The notes beneath the pieces are model-generated. The model was not told the origin of the DNA, did not search any database, and saw only the letters and a program-made list of their open reading frames with translations. This document shows positions 15,291 through 23,713 of a stretch of 32,008 nt of DNA, piece after piece. Made by a program: the position numbers and the translations under genes. The stretch is taken from assembly GCA_934097015.1 (NCBI GenBank), contig CAKONF010000010.1, positions 1-32,008 on the forward strand, read 5' to 3'. The stretch comes from an uncultured Bacilli bacterium. Lineage in GTDB: Bacteria > Bacillota_I > Bacilli_A > RF39 > UBA660. How positions within the stretch are numbered: the stretch's first letter is position 1; every line of letters starts with the position of its first letter.

Positions 15291-15674
15291 TTAATTTCTT
15301 GGACGTTTAGGTGGTCTACAACCATTATGTGGAACTGGTGTTTCATCATTTATAGCAGTAATTTCAAGTCCAGCAGTTTGTAATGCACGAATAGCATTTT
15401 CTCTACCATTACCCATTCCTCTTACATAAACTTCAACTTTTTTTACTCCAGCATCACTAGCAGCACGTCCAGCTTGTTCAGCAGCTTGTCCTGCAGCAAA
15501 AGGAGTCTTTTTCTTTGATCCCTTATAACCAATTGTTCCAGCAGAAGCCCAACTAATTACGTTTCCTAATGTATCTGTAATTGATACAACTGTATTATTA
15601 TAAGTTGAATGTATATGTGCTTGACCTTCTGGAATATTTTTCTTTACTTTTCTTTTTCTTCTATTATAAGCCAT
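15291..15674 (-). CDS. rpsK: 30S ribosomal protein S11
   Basis: 127 aa; contains GQAHIHSTYNNTVVSITD, KKTPFAAGQAA and the conserved end NGCRPPKRPRN. It sits on the 30S platform next to S7 and S18, contacting 16S rRNA. Upstream rpsM is 21 bases away and rpoA follows, the standard alpha order. Confidence 0.98.
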   Translation of the reverse strand: MAYNRRKRKVKKNIPEGQAHIHSTYNNTVVSITDTLGNVISWASAGTIGYKGSKKKTPFAAGQAAEQAGRAASDAGVKKVEVYVRGMGNGRENAIRALQTAGLEITAINDETPVPHNGCRPPKRPRN

Positions 15675-15695
15675 AATTCTTTATCCTCCTAAATA

Positions 15696-16070
15696 CTATT
15701 TACCAACTTTTTTCTTGTTAGCAACTACTTTTCCTCTACCTTTACGAGTTCTAGCATTTCTATTAGTTCTTTGTCCACGAACTGGTAAACCTTTTTTATG
15801 TCTAACACCTTCGTATGAACCAATTTCCATTTTATTTTTTATATTCATATTTACTTCACGACGTAATTCACCTTCAACTAAATATTTATCAACTTCTTTT
15901 CTTAAAAGAGCTTCTTCTTCATTAGTTAAATCTTTTACTTTTTTTAATACGTCAACGTTAGCAGCTTCACAAATAGTTTTTGCTAAGCTTCTTCCTATAC
16001 CATAAATATGAGTAAGTCCTGTTTGTATATTTTTATCTTTTGGTAATTCGATATTTTTAATACGTGCCAT
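15696..16070 (-). CDS. rpsM: 30S ribosomal protein S13
   Basis: 124 aa; contains LTHIYGIGRSLAKTIC, the SYEGVRHKKGLPVRGQRT motif and a basic tail. It sits in the head of the 30S subunit and bridges to the 50S subunit. Preceded by rpmJ with a 12-base gap. Confidence 0.98.
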   Translation of the reverse strand: MARIKNIELPKDKNIQTGLTHIYGIGRSLAKTICEAANVDVLKKVKDLTNEEEALLRKEVDKYLVEGELRREVNMNIKNKMEIGSYEGVRHKKGLPVRGQRTNRNARTRKGRGKVVANKKKVGK

Positions 16071-16082
16071 AATTTCCTCCTA

Positions 16083-16196
16083 TTAACCTTGTCTTTGTTT
16101 GTGTTTTGGATTTTCACAAATAACCATAACTTTACCTTTTCTTCTTATTATTCTACATTTAGCACAAATTTTCTTTACAGATGGTCTAACTTTCAT
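16083..16196 (-). CDS. rpmJ: 50S ribosomal protein L36 (zinc type)
   Basis: A 37-residue gene translating as MKVRPSVKKICAKCRIIRRK, then a basic stretch ending in CENPKHKQRQG. The C-x2-C ... C-x4-H pattern is the zinc-binding form of L36. An AGGAG-type site lies just upstream, in the infA-rpmJ gap. Position between infA and rpsM is the classical one. Confidence 0.96.
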   Translation of the reverse strand: MKVRPSVKKICAKCRIIRRKGKVMVICENPKHKQRQG

Positions 16197-16211
16197 AATT
16201 AAATTCCTCCA

Positions 16212-16424
16212 TTATCTTCTATAAGTTATTCGCCCACGTTTTAAATCATATGGTGAAAATTCTACTGTAACCTTGTCACCTGGTAAGACACGAATCATAT
16301 TCATTCGCATTTTACCAGAAACGCGAGCCATTACAATAGTTCCATTCTCTAATTCCACTTTATAATCGTCTTTTATACTATCTAGTACTTTACCTTCGAC
16401 TTCTATTGTAGCTTCTTTAGCCAT
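16212..16424 (-). CDS. infA: Translation initiation factor IF-1
   Basis: 70 aa, an S1-like OB-fold protein that binds the 30S A site during initiation. Diagnostic segments are VEGKVLDSIKDDYKVELENG, RMNMIRVLPGDKVTVEFSPY and DLKRGRITYR. It lies three bases after map, with rpmJ 15 bases downstream. Confidence 0.97.
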   Translation of the reverse strand: MAKEATIEVEGKVLDSIKDDYKVELENGTIVMARVSGKMRMNMIRVLPGDKVTVEFSPYDLKRGRITYRR

Positions 16425-16427
16425 TTT

Positions 16428-17174
16428 TCACTCTCCTGTTAATATTTCATATCCATCATCACGAACGACTATTGTATGCTCGAAGTGTGCGCTTGGTAAA
16501 TTATCTCGAGTAATAATAGTCCAGTCGTCATCAAGGACATAAATTTTTCTAGTTCCACTAGTTAACATTGGCTCTACAGCCAAAGTCATTCCTGTTTTTA
16601 AAGTTATTCCTGTATCATATTTACCATAGTTTGGTACATCAGGTTCTTCATGAAGACTTGTTCCAACACCATGACCAACTAATTCACGAACAACTCCTAA
16701 ATTATGCTTCTTAGCATATTGTTCTATTCTTGCTCCAACATTTCCTAACTTAGCACCAGCTTTAATCTCTTTAAGTCCGGTAAACAAAGCTTTTTCTGTA
16801 TGATGTAATAAATATTCTTTTTGTTTATTTATTTTTCCTACCGGGTATGTCCAAGCAGAATCAGAATGATATCCGTCAAGAAGAACTCCAATATCAAGTG
16901 ATACAATATCTCCTTCTTTTAAAACTCTGCCTCCTGGGATACCATGTACGATTTCTTCATTAACTGAAACACATATAGATCCAGGATAACCATATAGTCC
17001 TAAAAATCCAGGAACACCTCCATGACTTCTGATAAATTTATCTGCTTCATCATTTAAGTATTTAGTTGTAATTCCAGGTTTGATTAATGACTTTAAATAT
17101 TGATGTGTCAAATAATTTATATGACCTGCTTTTTTCATTTTTGATATTTCTTCTTCACTTTTTATAGATATCAT
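16428..17174 (-). CDS. map: Type I methionine aminopeptidase
   Basis: Removes the initiator Met from new proteins, using two metal ions. The 248-aa product carries the expected metal ligands in SLDIGVLLDGYHSDSAW, GHGVGTSLHEEPDVPNYG and the late Glu residues in LAVEPML and HFEHTIV. Its start overlaps the stop of adk by four bases (ATGA), showing tight coupling. It has no N-terminal zinc-finger extension. Confidence 0.97.
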   Translation of the reverse strand: MISIKSEEEISKMKKAGHINYLTHQYLKSLIKPGITTKYLNDEADKFIRSHGGVPGFLGLYGYPGSICVSVNEEIVHGIPGGRVLKEGDIVSLDIGVLLDGYHSDSAWTYPVGKINKQKEYLLHHTEKALFTGLKEIKAGAKLGNVGARIEQYAKKHNLGVVRELVGHGVGTSLHEEPDVPNYGKYDTGITLKTGMTLAVEPMLTSGTRKIYVLDDDWTIITRDNLPSAHFEHTIVVRDDGYEILTGE

Positions 17175-17818
17175 TTACCAATCACTTTCTTTACTTCTTC
17201 AAACGTTTCGTTTGGAGTATCAATTTTGTTTATAATTACTAATTTACCTTTTTCTTTATAATAATCTAATAAAGGTTTAGTATTTTCTAAATAAGTATCG
17301 AATCTTATTTTGAATGATTCTTCATTATCGTCTGTACGACTAATAAGTTCTGTATTACAATTGTCACATAAATTATCATTTTTTGGTTTCATTAATTCAT
17401 TATACTTATTATAAATTTTATTACATTTAGGACATGTAATACGTCCTAATGCTCTATCTATTGCAGTTTCACGATTAACATTTAAATATATAACTGCATC
17501 TATATTTAAATTTAGAGTTTTAAGTAAATTGTCTAATATACCTGCTTGTTTTATATTTCTTGGATATCCATCTAATATAAATGATGTAGATATATTTTTT
17601 AATTCTTCTTTTAATAAATCAGTAACGATATTATCATCTACTAATTTACCTTCTTTTAGTAGTTCTTTAAGTTTATTACCTAATTCACTACCATCTTGTT
17701 GTTTTGAACGTAGTAAATCACCAGTAGATACATGTTTGTATCCATATGTACTTACGAGCTGTTCGCTTAAAGTACCTTTTCCAGCAGCTGGAGGCGCAAT
17801 AAGAATTAAATTTTTCAT
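17171..17818 (-). CDS. adk: Adenylate kinase (zinc-containing lid)
   Basis: Interconverts ATP+AMP and 2 ADP. 215 aa with NMP-binding segments (STGDLLR, LDGYPRN) and a long lid carrying two CxxC pairs (CPKCNKIYNKYNEL ... CDNCN), the zinc-binding Gram-positive type. The phosphate-binding loop reads APPAAGKGT instead of the usual GxPGxGKGT, so the first glycine is Ala; the Lys and following residues are kept. It overlaps secY and map by four bases each. Confidence 0.97.
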   Translation of the reverse strand: MKNLILIAPPAAGKGTLSEQLVSTYGYKHVSTGDLLRSKQQDGSELGNKLKELLKEGKLVDDNIVTDLLKEELKNISTSFILDGYPRNIKQAGILDNLLKTLNLNIDAVIYLNVNRETAIDRALGRITCPKCNKIYNKYNELMKPKNDNLCDNCNTELISRTDDNEESFKIRFDTYLENTKPLLDYYKEKGKLVIINKIDTPNETFEEVKKVIGK

Positions 17819-19083
17819 CTTCTGCGTCTCTTTCTACTAGTTTTATAGCTACGACTTACAATTGAACTTTCAAGTTGTTTATAAGTTTCTAATGCAACAC
17901 CAACTACAATTAGTAATCCTGTTCCACCAAGTGTTACAGAACTAGATATATTTGGTATTTTCCCCATTAATATTGGTAAAGTTGCAATTATTATTAAGAA
18001 AATTGAACCAACTACTGTAAGTCTAGTTATAACATATTTTAAATATTGGCTAGTTTTTTCACCTGGAGTAATACCAGGAATATAGCTTCTATTTTTATCT
18101 AAATTTTCACTCATCTCATCAGGATTTAATTCCATTAATGTATAAACATAACCGAAAACAAATATTAATACAACATAAAGTATAAATCCAGTGAATGAAG
18201 TATAATTTATATAATTTTTAACGAAGGTTTTAAATGCTTCATTTTTTATAACACTAGCAATTAAAGATGGTATACCAATAAAAGCTGATGCAAATATTAC
18301 TGGCATAACACTAGCACTGTTTAATTTAATTGGTATATATGATTGTTCTTTATTGTATGCAGTACTTGTTCTATTACTATATTGAATTGGTATTCTTCTT
18401 TGAGCTGTTTCAATAAATATGACACCAACTAATATTAATATATATACTAGTACAAATAAGATAAACCATGCTATACCAGCACCTGTACTAAAATTACCAG
18501 AATTAACAAGATCATTAAATGCTGTAGTAAATGTATTTGGTAGACTTTGTACTATACCTGCCATTATTAATAATGACATACCATTACCAATTCCTTTGTT
18601 AGTTACTTCATCAGCTAACCATATTAGTAATGAACTACCAGCTGTTAAATAAAGTGTTGTCTTCATAACAGTTAATGTTCCCATACCTTTTAAATATGCA
18701 TAACTAAATATGTATCCTTGAACGAAAGCAAATAATATTCCTAAATATCTATTAATTCTGTTAATTTTTTGCCTTCCTGTAGCCCCTTCTTCTTTTAATT
18801 CTTTAAAGTATGGTATTATATCCATTTGTAATAATTGAGTTATGATTGATGCTGAAATATATGGCATAACACCTAACGCAAATATACTAAATGTTTTTAA
18901 GCTACCACCACTCATTAAATTCAAAAGTTCTAAGAATCCTAAATCACTAGTGATTTGTTTAGCACCTGGAACAACAATTCCTGTACCAATTACGAATATA
19001 GCCAAAACGGCTAAAGTGAATAGAATTCTTTTTCTTAAATCTTTATTTGTAGGACTGAATAATCCTTTAAGATTTGAAAACAT
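17815..19083 (-). CDS. secY: Protein translocase subunit SecY
   Basis: 422-aa channel-forming membrane protein of the Sec translocon with ten predicted helices. Conserved features include the plug-region segment, GVMPYISASIITQLLQ, the loop QRRIPIQYSNR and the late ETYKQLESSIVSRSYK cytoplasmic tail that contacts the ribosome or SecA. It ends in a basic RKRRRR tail with a TGA stop overlapping the adk start. The rplO stop and secY start share one base. Confidence 0.98.
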   Translation of the reverse strand: MFSNLKGLFSPTNKDLRKRILFTLAVLAIFVIGTGIVVPGAKQITSDLGFLELLNLMSGGSLKTFSIFALGVMPYISASIITQLLQMDIIPYFKELKEEGATGRQKINRINRYLGILFAFVQGYIFSYAYLKGMGTLTVMKTTLYLTAGSSLLIWLADEVTNKGIGNGMSLLIMAGIVQSLPNTFTTAFNDLVNSGNFSTGAGIAWFILFVLVYILILVGVIFIETAQRRIPIQYSNRTSTAYNKEQSYIPIKLNSASVMPVIFASAFIGIPSLIASVIKNEAFKTFVKNYINYTSFTGFILYVVLIFVFGYVYTLMELNPDEMSENLDKNRSYIPGITPGEKTSQYLKYVITRLTVVGSIFLIIIATLPILMGKIPNISSSVTLGGTGLLIVVGVALETYKQLESSIVSRSYKTSRKRRRR

Positions 19084-19523
19084 TAAATCACCTCAGCAGT
19101 TCCGCCAGCATTCTCTATTTTAGTTACAGCACTTGATGAAAATCTATTAGCTTTTATAGTTAATTTTTTTTCTAAAGTACCATTTCCTAATACTTTTAAT
19201 CCACAAAGTTCTTTTTTAATAATACCTTTTTCTTTTAATAATTCAGGAGTGATAACATCACCATCATTAAATCTGTTTAAATCACTTAAATTGATTGTAG
19301 CAAATTCAATTCTAAATCTAGCATTATTAAATCCTCTTTTTGGTATTCTTCTATATAATGGACTTTGTCCACCTTCGAACCAAGGTTTAATACTTGCTCC
19401 GCTTCTAGATTTTTGTCCATTTTCTCCACGAGTTGAAGTTTTACCCATTCCACTTCCGGCTCCACGTCCAACTCTTTTTGTTGCTTTTCTTTCAGGAGTA
19501 CGAGATAAATTTTCTAATTTCAT
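19083..19523 (-). CDS. rplO: 50S ribosomal protein L15
   Basis: 146 aa from the ATG at 19523, which has GAGGAG seven bases upstream; a longer frame starting nine codons earlier lies inside rpsE and is not needed. It has the glycine-rich KRVGRGAGSGMGKTSTRG N-terminus and the PLYRRIPKRGF motif. It starts one base after the rpsE stop, so L30 (rpmD), normally here, is missing. Confidence 0.97.
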   Translation of the reverse strand: MKLENLSRTPERKATKRVGRGAGSGMGKTSTRGENGQKSRSGASIKPWFEGGQSPLYRRIPKRGFNNARFRIEFATINLSDLNRFNDGDVITPELLKEKGIIKKELCGLKVLGNGTLEKKLTIKANRFSSSAVTKIENAGGTAEVI

Positions 19524-19524
19524 A

Positions 19525-20034
19525 TTATAACTCCTCAACTTTCTTTCCACGTAGCTCTGCTATATGTTCACGAGTACGTTCTGATTTTAAAGCTTCTAAA
19601 GTAGCTTTTGCCATGTTAACTTTTGTATTAGATCCAAGTGATTTAGATACGATATCTTTAACACCAGCTAATTCTAATATAACACGTACAGGACCACCAG
19701 CTATAACTCCAGTACCTTCTTTTGCAGGTTTAATTAAAACTCTAGCCTTACCACATTCACCAATAGCGTCATGAGGTATAGTTCTGTTATCAACAATACT
19801 AACTTTTGATAGGTTTTTATTTGCTGCTTGGATACCTTTCTTTATAGCTTCTGGAACTTCATTAGCTTTACCTGTTCCAATACCAACAAGTCCTTTTCCA
19901 TCTCCTACAGCCATTGTAGCAGCGAAACGGAAATGACGACCTCCCTTTGTAACTTTAGTTACACGAGAGATAGAGACAACTCTTTCTTCAAGAAGTTTCT
20001 TTTTAGAGTCCATATTTTTTTCTTGTCTTGCCAT
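19525..20034 (-). CDS. rpsE: 30S ribosomal protein S5
   Basis: 169 aa with the S5 double-stranded-RNA-binding segment (ERVVSISRVTKVTKGGRHFR) and the C-terminal GKARVLIKPAKEGTGVIAGG. It helps translational accuracy in the 30S body. Followed directly by rplO without rpmD. Confidence 0.98.
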   Translation of the reverse strand: MARQEKNMDSKKKLLEERVVSISRVTKVTKGGRHFRFAATMAVGDGKGLVGIGTGKANEVPEAIKKGIQAANKNLSKVSIVDNRTIPHDAIGECGKARVLIKPAKEGTGVIAGGPVRVILELAGVKDIVSKSLGSNTKVNMAKATLEALKSERTREHIAELRGKKVEEL

Positions 20035-20048
20035 ATCTTATCCTCCCA

Positions 20049-20405
20049 CTAAAATTCTAATCCGTTTTCACGTGCAGCTTCAGCTAAAGCTTCTACACGT
20101 CCATGATAAAGGTATCCACCTCTATCAAATACTACATTAGTTATATTTGCTGCTTTACATTTTTCTGCTATATCTTTTCCAACTAATTTAGCACCTTCGA
20201 TGTTTCCACCATTTTCTAATTTTAAACTTAAGCTTGATGAACTAACTAAGGTAATGCCTCTTTCGTCATCAATTACTTGAGCAAAAATTTGAGAATTAGA
20301 TCTGAAAACATTTAATCTTGGACATTCACTTGTACCACTAACTTTATTACGTACACGAGCATGTCTTTTTTTTCTTAATTCATTTCTTGACTTATTCTTA
20401 ATCAT
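20049..20405 (-). CDS. rplR: 50S ribosomal protein L18
   Basis: 118 aa; basic N-terminus (RNELRKKRHARVRNKVSG), PRLNVFRSNSQIFAQVIDD and the end VVFDRGGYLYHGRVEALA. It binds 5S rRNA with L5. An AAGGAGAT site precedes the ATG. Confidence 0.97.
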   Translation of the reverse strand: MIKNKSRNELRKKRHARVRNKVSGTSECPRLNVFRSNSQIFAQVIDDERGITLVSSSSLSLKLENGGNIEGAKLVGKDIAEKCKAANITNVVFDRGGYLYHGRVEALAEAARENGLEF

Positions 20406-20422
20406 ATACTAATCTCCTTACC

Positions 20423-20962
20423 TTATTTAGCTGCTTTCTTTCCTTCTTTACGTCTAATATGTTCGCCCTTAAATCTAATTCCTTTACCTTTATATGGTTC
20501 TGGTTTTCTAAGTTTTCTTATATTAGCAGCAAATTCAGAAACTTTTTGCTTATCAATACCACTTATAGCTATTTCAGTAGTACTAACTTGTTCTGCTTTT
20601 AAGTCTTCAGGAACAATAACCTCTACTGGATGACTAAATCCTGCATTAACGTTAATTTTGTTTCCTTGAACATTAAATCTGTATCCGACACCAACTATTT
20701 CTAATTCCTTTTTATATCCTTCACTAACACCAATAATCATATTTTCGATTAAAGCATTAGTAGTTCCATGTAAACTCTTAGTAGTTTTTAAATCATTTGG
20801 TCTAGTTATTGTTAAGATGTTTTCATTAACATCAATTTTCATATCTTTATTAAATGAATTTGTTAGTTCTCCTTTAGGACCTTTAACTGTAACAACATTA
20901 TTGTCAATTGCAACAGTAACACCTTCTGGAATATTTATTTTTCTATTTCCAATTCTGCTCAT
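20423..20962 (-). CDS. rplF: 50S ribosomal protein L6
   Basis: 179 aa starting MSRIGNRKINIPEGV; the ATG has AAGGA about nine bases upstream, while a possible TTG six codons earlier is less likely. The end carries the conserved RKPEPYKGKGIRFKGEHIRR motif. It is located near the sarcin-ricin loop at the factor-binding site. Confidence 0.97.
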   Translation of the reverse strand: MSRIGNRKINIPEGVTVAIDNNVVTVKGPKGELTNSFNKDMKIDVNENILTITRPNDLKTTKSLHGTTNALIENMIIGVSEGYKKELEIVGVGYRFNVQGNKINVNAGFSHPVEVIVPEDLKAEQVSTTEIAISGIDKQKVSEFAANIRKLRKPEPYKGKGIRFKGEHIRRKEGKKAAK

Positions 20963-20973
20963 AACACGTTTCC

Positions 20974-21372
20974 TTACCAAATATAGGCAAGTACTTCTCC
21001 TCCTAGATGTTTACTTCTAGCGTTTTTATCAGTCATAAGACCTTCTGAAGTAGAAATAATTGCAATACCTAATCCATTTAAAACTCTAGGAAGTTCATCA
21101 TGTTTTGCATAAACTCTAAGTCCTGGTTTACTAATTCTTTTTAAACCAGTTATAACTCTTTCTTTCTTGTCTGCACTATATTTTAAATCTAATACCATTT
21201 CATCACCATTAACATTTTTAGTGACTTTATAATTGCTTATATAACCTTCATCTTTTAAGATTTTAGCTATTTCTTCAATCATTTTAGAACTTAATACAGT
21301 TACAGTATCATATTTCATTTGATTTGCATTACGTATTCTTGTAAGCATATCTGCTATTCTATCATTTACCAT
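20974..21372 (-). CDS. rpsH: 30S ribosomal protein S8
   Basis: 132 aa from MVNDRIADMLTRIRNA, preceded by AAGGAAGGT; in-frame codons before it have no ribosome-binding site. The end has LGIAIISTSEGLMTDKNAR and GGEVLAYIW. It is a primary 16S rRNA binder and the classical autogenous repressor of the spc operon in E. coli; that control is not shown here. Confidence 0.97.
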   Translation of the reverse strand: MVNDRIADMLTRIRNANQMKYDTVTVLSSKMIEEIAKILKDEGYISNYKVTKNVNGDEMVLDLKYSADKKERVITGLKRISKPGLRVYAKHDELPRVLNGLGIAIISTSEGLMTDKNARSKHLGGEVLAYIW

Positions 21373-21386
21373 AATTACCTTCCTTT

Positions 21387-21572
21387 CTACCAACTAGACT
21401 TTTTAACACCAGGTATTTGTCCTTCGTTTGCAAGTTCTCTGAAACAAATACGGCATAAACCAAATTTTCTAATAACTCCATGAGGACGTCCACATCTCTC
21501 ACAACGAGTATAACTTCTTACTTTAAATTTAGGTGTACGTTTATTTTTAACTTTCATACTTGTTCTTGCCAT
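21387..21572 (-). CDS. rpsZ: 30S ribosomal protein S14, zinc-binding type Z
   Basis: 61 aa with two CxxC pairs (CERCGRPHGVIRKFGLCRIC), the zinc form typical of Gram-positive bacteria, as opposed to the longer zinc-free S14. It lies between rplE and rpsH as expected. Confidence 0.97.
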   Translation of the reverse strand: MARTSMKVKNKRTPKFKVRSYTRCERCGRPHGVIRKFGLCRICFRELANEGQIPGVKKSSW

Positions 21573-21580
21573 ACATGCAC

Positions 21581-22120
21581 CTACTTTCTAAATGGCATTC
21601 CGAATCCACTTAATAATTCTAAAGCTTCTTCATTAGTTTCTGCAGTTGTTACAAAAACTATATCCATTCCTCTCAATTTTACTATTTCATCATAATTAAT
21701 TTCTGGGAAAATTAATTGTTCTTTAATTCCTAAAGTGTAGTTTCCAAAACCATCGAATGATTTAGAACTAATTCCTCTAAAATCTCTAACACGTGGAAGT
21801 GCTACTTTAATTAATTTTTCCATAAAATTATACATAGCATCTCCTCTTAATGTTACTTTAACACCTATAGGTTGTCCTTCTCTTAATTTAAATGCTGCTA
21901 TAGACTTTTTAGCTTTAGTGATTATTGCTTTTTGTCCTGTAATAGCCTCTAAATCTTTTTTTGCTGCTTCTATGAATTTGCTATCATGAGAAGCATCTCC
22001 AACACCAATATTAACAACTATTTTTGATAATTTTGGTACTTGCATAACAGAAGAATAATTAAATTTTTCCATTAAATTATTTTTAATTTCTGTATTATAT
22101 AAATTTCTTAATTCGTTCAT
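21581..22120 (-). CDS. rplE: 50S ribosomal protein L5
   Basis: 179 aa; contains MQVPKLSKIVVNIGVGDA, TGQKAIITKAKKSIAAFKLR and FRGISSKSFDGFGNYTLGI. It binds 5S rRNA and contacts tRNA in the P site. It shares one base with rplX. Confidence 0.97.
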   Translation of the reverse strand: MNELRNLYNTEIKNNLMEKFNYSSVMQVPKLSKIVVNIGVGDASHDSKFIEAAKKDLEAITGQKAIITKAKKSIAAFKLREGQPIGVKVTLRGDAMYNFMEKLIKVALPRVRDFRGISSKSFDGFGNYTLGIKEQLIFPEINYDEIVKLRGMDIVFVTTAETNEEALELLSGFGMPFRK

Positions 22121-22440
22121 TATTTTTCACCTACTTCTTTCTTAGTAGATTTTTTTGTAGTAGTTTTTTTAGCTTTAGTATCCTTTACTTCAGCTTTTTT
22201 AGTAGTTTTTTTATCTTCTTTTGCTTCGATAACTTTTACATTAGATACATGAATAGGTGCTTCTACACTAAGTATTCCACCAGTTTCATTCATTGCATTT
22301 GGTTTCATATGTTTTTTAACGATATTAATTCCTTCAACTACGACTTTATCTTTCTTTTTTAGAGTAAGAATAACTTTTCCTTCTTTACCTCTATCTTTTC
22401 CAGCTAAAATACGTACTTTATCTCCAACTCTAACTTTCAT
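22120..22440 (-). CDS. rplX: 50S ribosomal protein L24 with Lys/Thr-rich tail
   Basis: 106 aa. The KOW domain is at residues 1-35 (VRVGDKVRILAGKDRGKEGK) and the conserved core extends to about residue 72. An added basic tail follows (DKKTTKKAEVKDTKAKK and on) which is not part of the usual domain. L24 initiates 50S assembly. The tail may be a lineage-specific rRNA contact. Confidence 0.96.
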   Translation of the reverse strand: MKVRVGDKVRILAGKDRGKEGKVILTLKKKDKVVVEGINIVKKHMKPNAMNETGGILSVEAPIHVSNVKVIEAKEDKKTTKKAEVKDTKAKKTTTKKSTKKEVGEK

Positions 22441-22448
22441 ATATCCTC

Positions 22449-22817
22449 CTATAATACTTCAGGTGCAAGTGAAACTATCTTCATATAATCTTTATCACGT
22501 AATTCTCTTGCAACTGGTCCTAGAACACGAGTTCCTATTGGACTCTTATCATCTTTTATTAATACACATGCATTGTCACCGAATCTTATATAAGAACCAT
22601 CTTTACGTCTAACACCTTCAACGCTTCTTACGATAACAGCTTTAACTACTTTACCTTTTTTTATATTTGAATTAGGTATAGCTTTTTTAACTGATGCTAC
22701 TACTACATCACCTATATTACCATACTTTCTTTTGCTTCCACCCATTACTCTAATAACCATTAGTTCACGAGCTCCAGAGTTATCAGCTACTTTTAATCTA
22801 GTTTGTTGTTGTATCAT
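22449..22817 (-). CDS. rplN: 50S ribosomal protein L14
   Basis: 122 aa; MIQQQTRLKVADNSGARELM start, IRFGDNACVLIKDDKSPIGTR and the VARELRDKDYMKIVSLAPEV end. It forms inter-subunit bridges with 16S rRNA. Confidence 0.98.
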   Translation of the reverse strand: MIQQQTRLKVADNSGARELMVIRVMGGSKRKYGNIGDVVVASVKKAIPNSNIKKGKVVKAVIVRSVEGVRRKDGSYIRFGDNACVLIKDDKSPIGTRVLGPVARELRDKDYMKIVSLAPEVL

Positions 22818-22828
22818 AATAACCCTCC

Positions 22829-23089
22829 TTAAAGAATCACAGCTTCTTTAATAACACTTACAAGTTCATATCTCTTAGTTTTTGATAATGGACGAGTCAT
22901 TGCTATTCTTACTGTGTCTCCTACTTTCGCTATATTTTTTTCATCGTGTGCACGATATTTTTTTGAATATTTTACCATCTTGTGGTATAAAGGATGTTTT
23001 CTGTGAGTTTCAACTAAAACAGTAATAGTTTTATCATTTTTATCACTTACAACACGACCTACAAGTTCAGTTCTCTTAGTCTTTTCCAT
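22829..23089 (-). CDS. rpsQ: 30S ribosomal protein S17
   Basis: 86 aa OB-fold protein; LVGRVVSDKNDKTITVLVET, HPLYHKMVKYSKKYRAHDE and IAMTRPLSKTKRYELV. It binds 16S rRNA early in assembly. Its start shares one base with the rpmC stop. Confidence 0.98.
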   Translation of the reverse strand: MEKTKRTELVGRVVSDKNDKTITVLVETHRKHPLYHKMVKYSKKYRAHDEKNIAKVGDTVRIAMTRPLSKTKRYELVSVIKEAVIL

Positions 23090-23292
23090 TAGTTTTCACT
23101 CCCATCATTTTCTTTTTCTGTTAAAACAGTTTTTAATCTTGCAACATCTTTTCTTAATTTATTAATCATATGAGGTTTTTCAAGATTACCAGTAGATGCT
23201 TTCATACGAAGTTCAAATAATTCATGTTTTAATTCAACTATTTTAGTATTGATTTCTTCAACACTCATTTTTCTTATATCACTAGTTTTCAT
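23089..23292 (-). CDS. rpmC: 50S ribosomal protein L29
   Basis: 67 aa, two-helix protein; MSVEEINTKIVELKHELFEL and NKLRKDVARLKTVLTEKE. It sits near the tunnel exit. Its first codons overlap the end of rplP by 11 bases. Confidence 0.97.
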   Translation of the reverse strand: MKTSDIRKMSVEEINTKIVELKHELFELRMKASTGNLEKPHMINKLRKDVARLKTVLTEKENDGSEN

Positions 23293-23713
23293 CTTTTACC
23301 TCACTTTCTTTCATAACAAATTTAGTTTTTACACTTAATTTATGGCTAGCAAGTCTTAATGCTTCACGAGCAACTTCTTCACTTACTCCAGCTATTTCAA
23401 ACATAATTTTACCTTTTTTAACAACTGCTACCCATTCATCAACATTACCTTTACCTTTACCTTGACGAGTTTCTAAAGGTTTTTTAGTTCTAGCTAAATG
23501 TGGGAAAATATTTATCCAAACTTTTCCTCCACGTTTCATATAACGTGTCATAGCAATACGAGCTGCTTCTATTTGACGAGCGCTAACGTATCCACCTTCT
23601 TTAGCTTGCAAACCATAATCACCAAAATGTAATTCTAAGTTTCCTTTAGCTTTTCCATCATAAGTAAGTCTATGTGGTTTTCTATATTTAGTTCTTTTTG
23701 GCATTAGTGGCAT
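23282..23713 (-). CDS. rplP: 50S ribosomal protein L16
   Basis: 143 aa; MPKRTKYRKPHRLTYDGKAK, FPHLARTKKPLETRQGKGKG and the end KLSVKTKFV. The first ATG has AAGGAGG nine bases upstream; a second ATG three codons later is also possible. The start overlaps the rpsC 3' end by 26 bases. It binds near the A-site tRNA. Confidence 0.97.
   Translation of the reverse strand: MPLMPKRTKYRKPHRLTYDGKAKGNLELHFGDYGLQAKEGGYVSARQIEAARIAMTRYMKRGGKVWINIFPHLARTKKPLETRQGKGKGNVDEWVAVVKKGKIMFEIAGVSEEVAREALRLASHKLSVKTKFVMKESEVKDEN

Noticed and set aside
19286..19471. 61-aa minus-strand frame inside rplO
   Set aside because: It overlaps a fully conserved L15 gene in another frame and has no support of its own.
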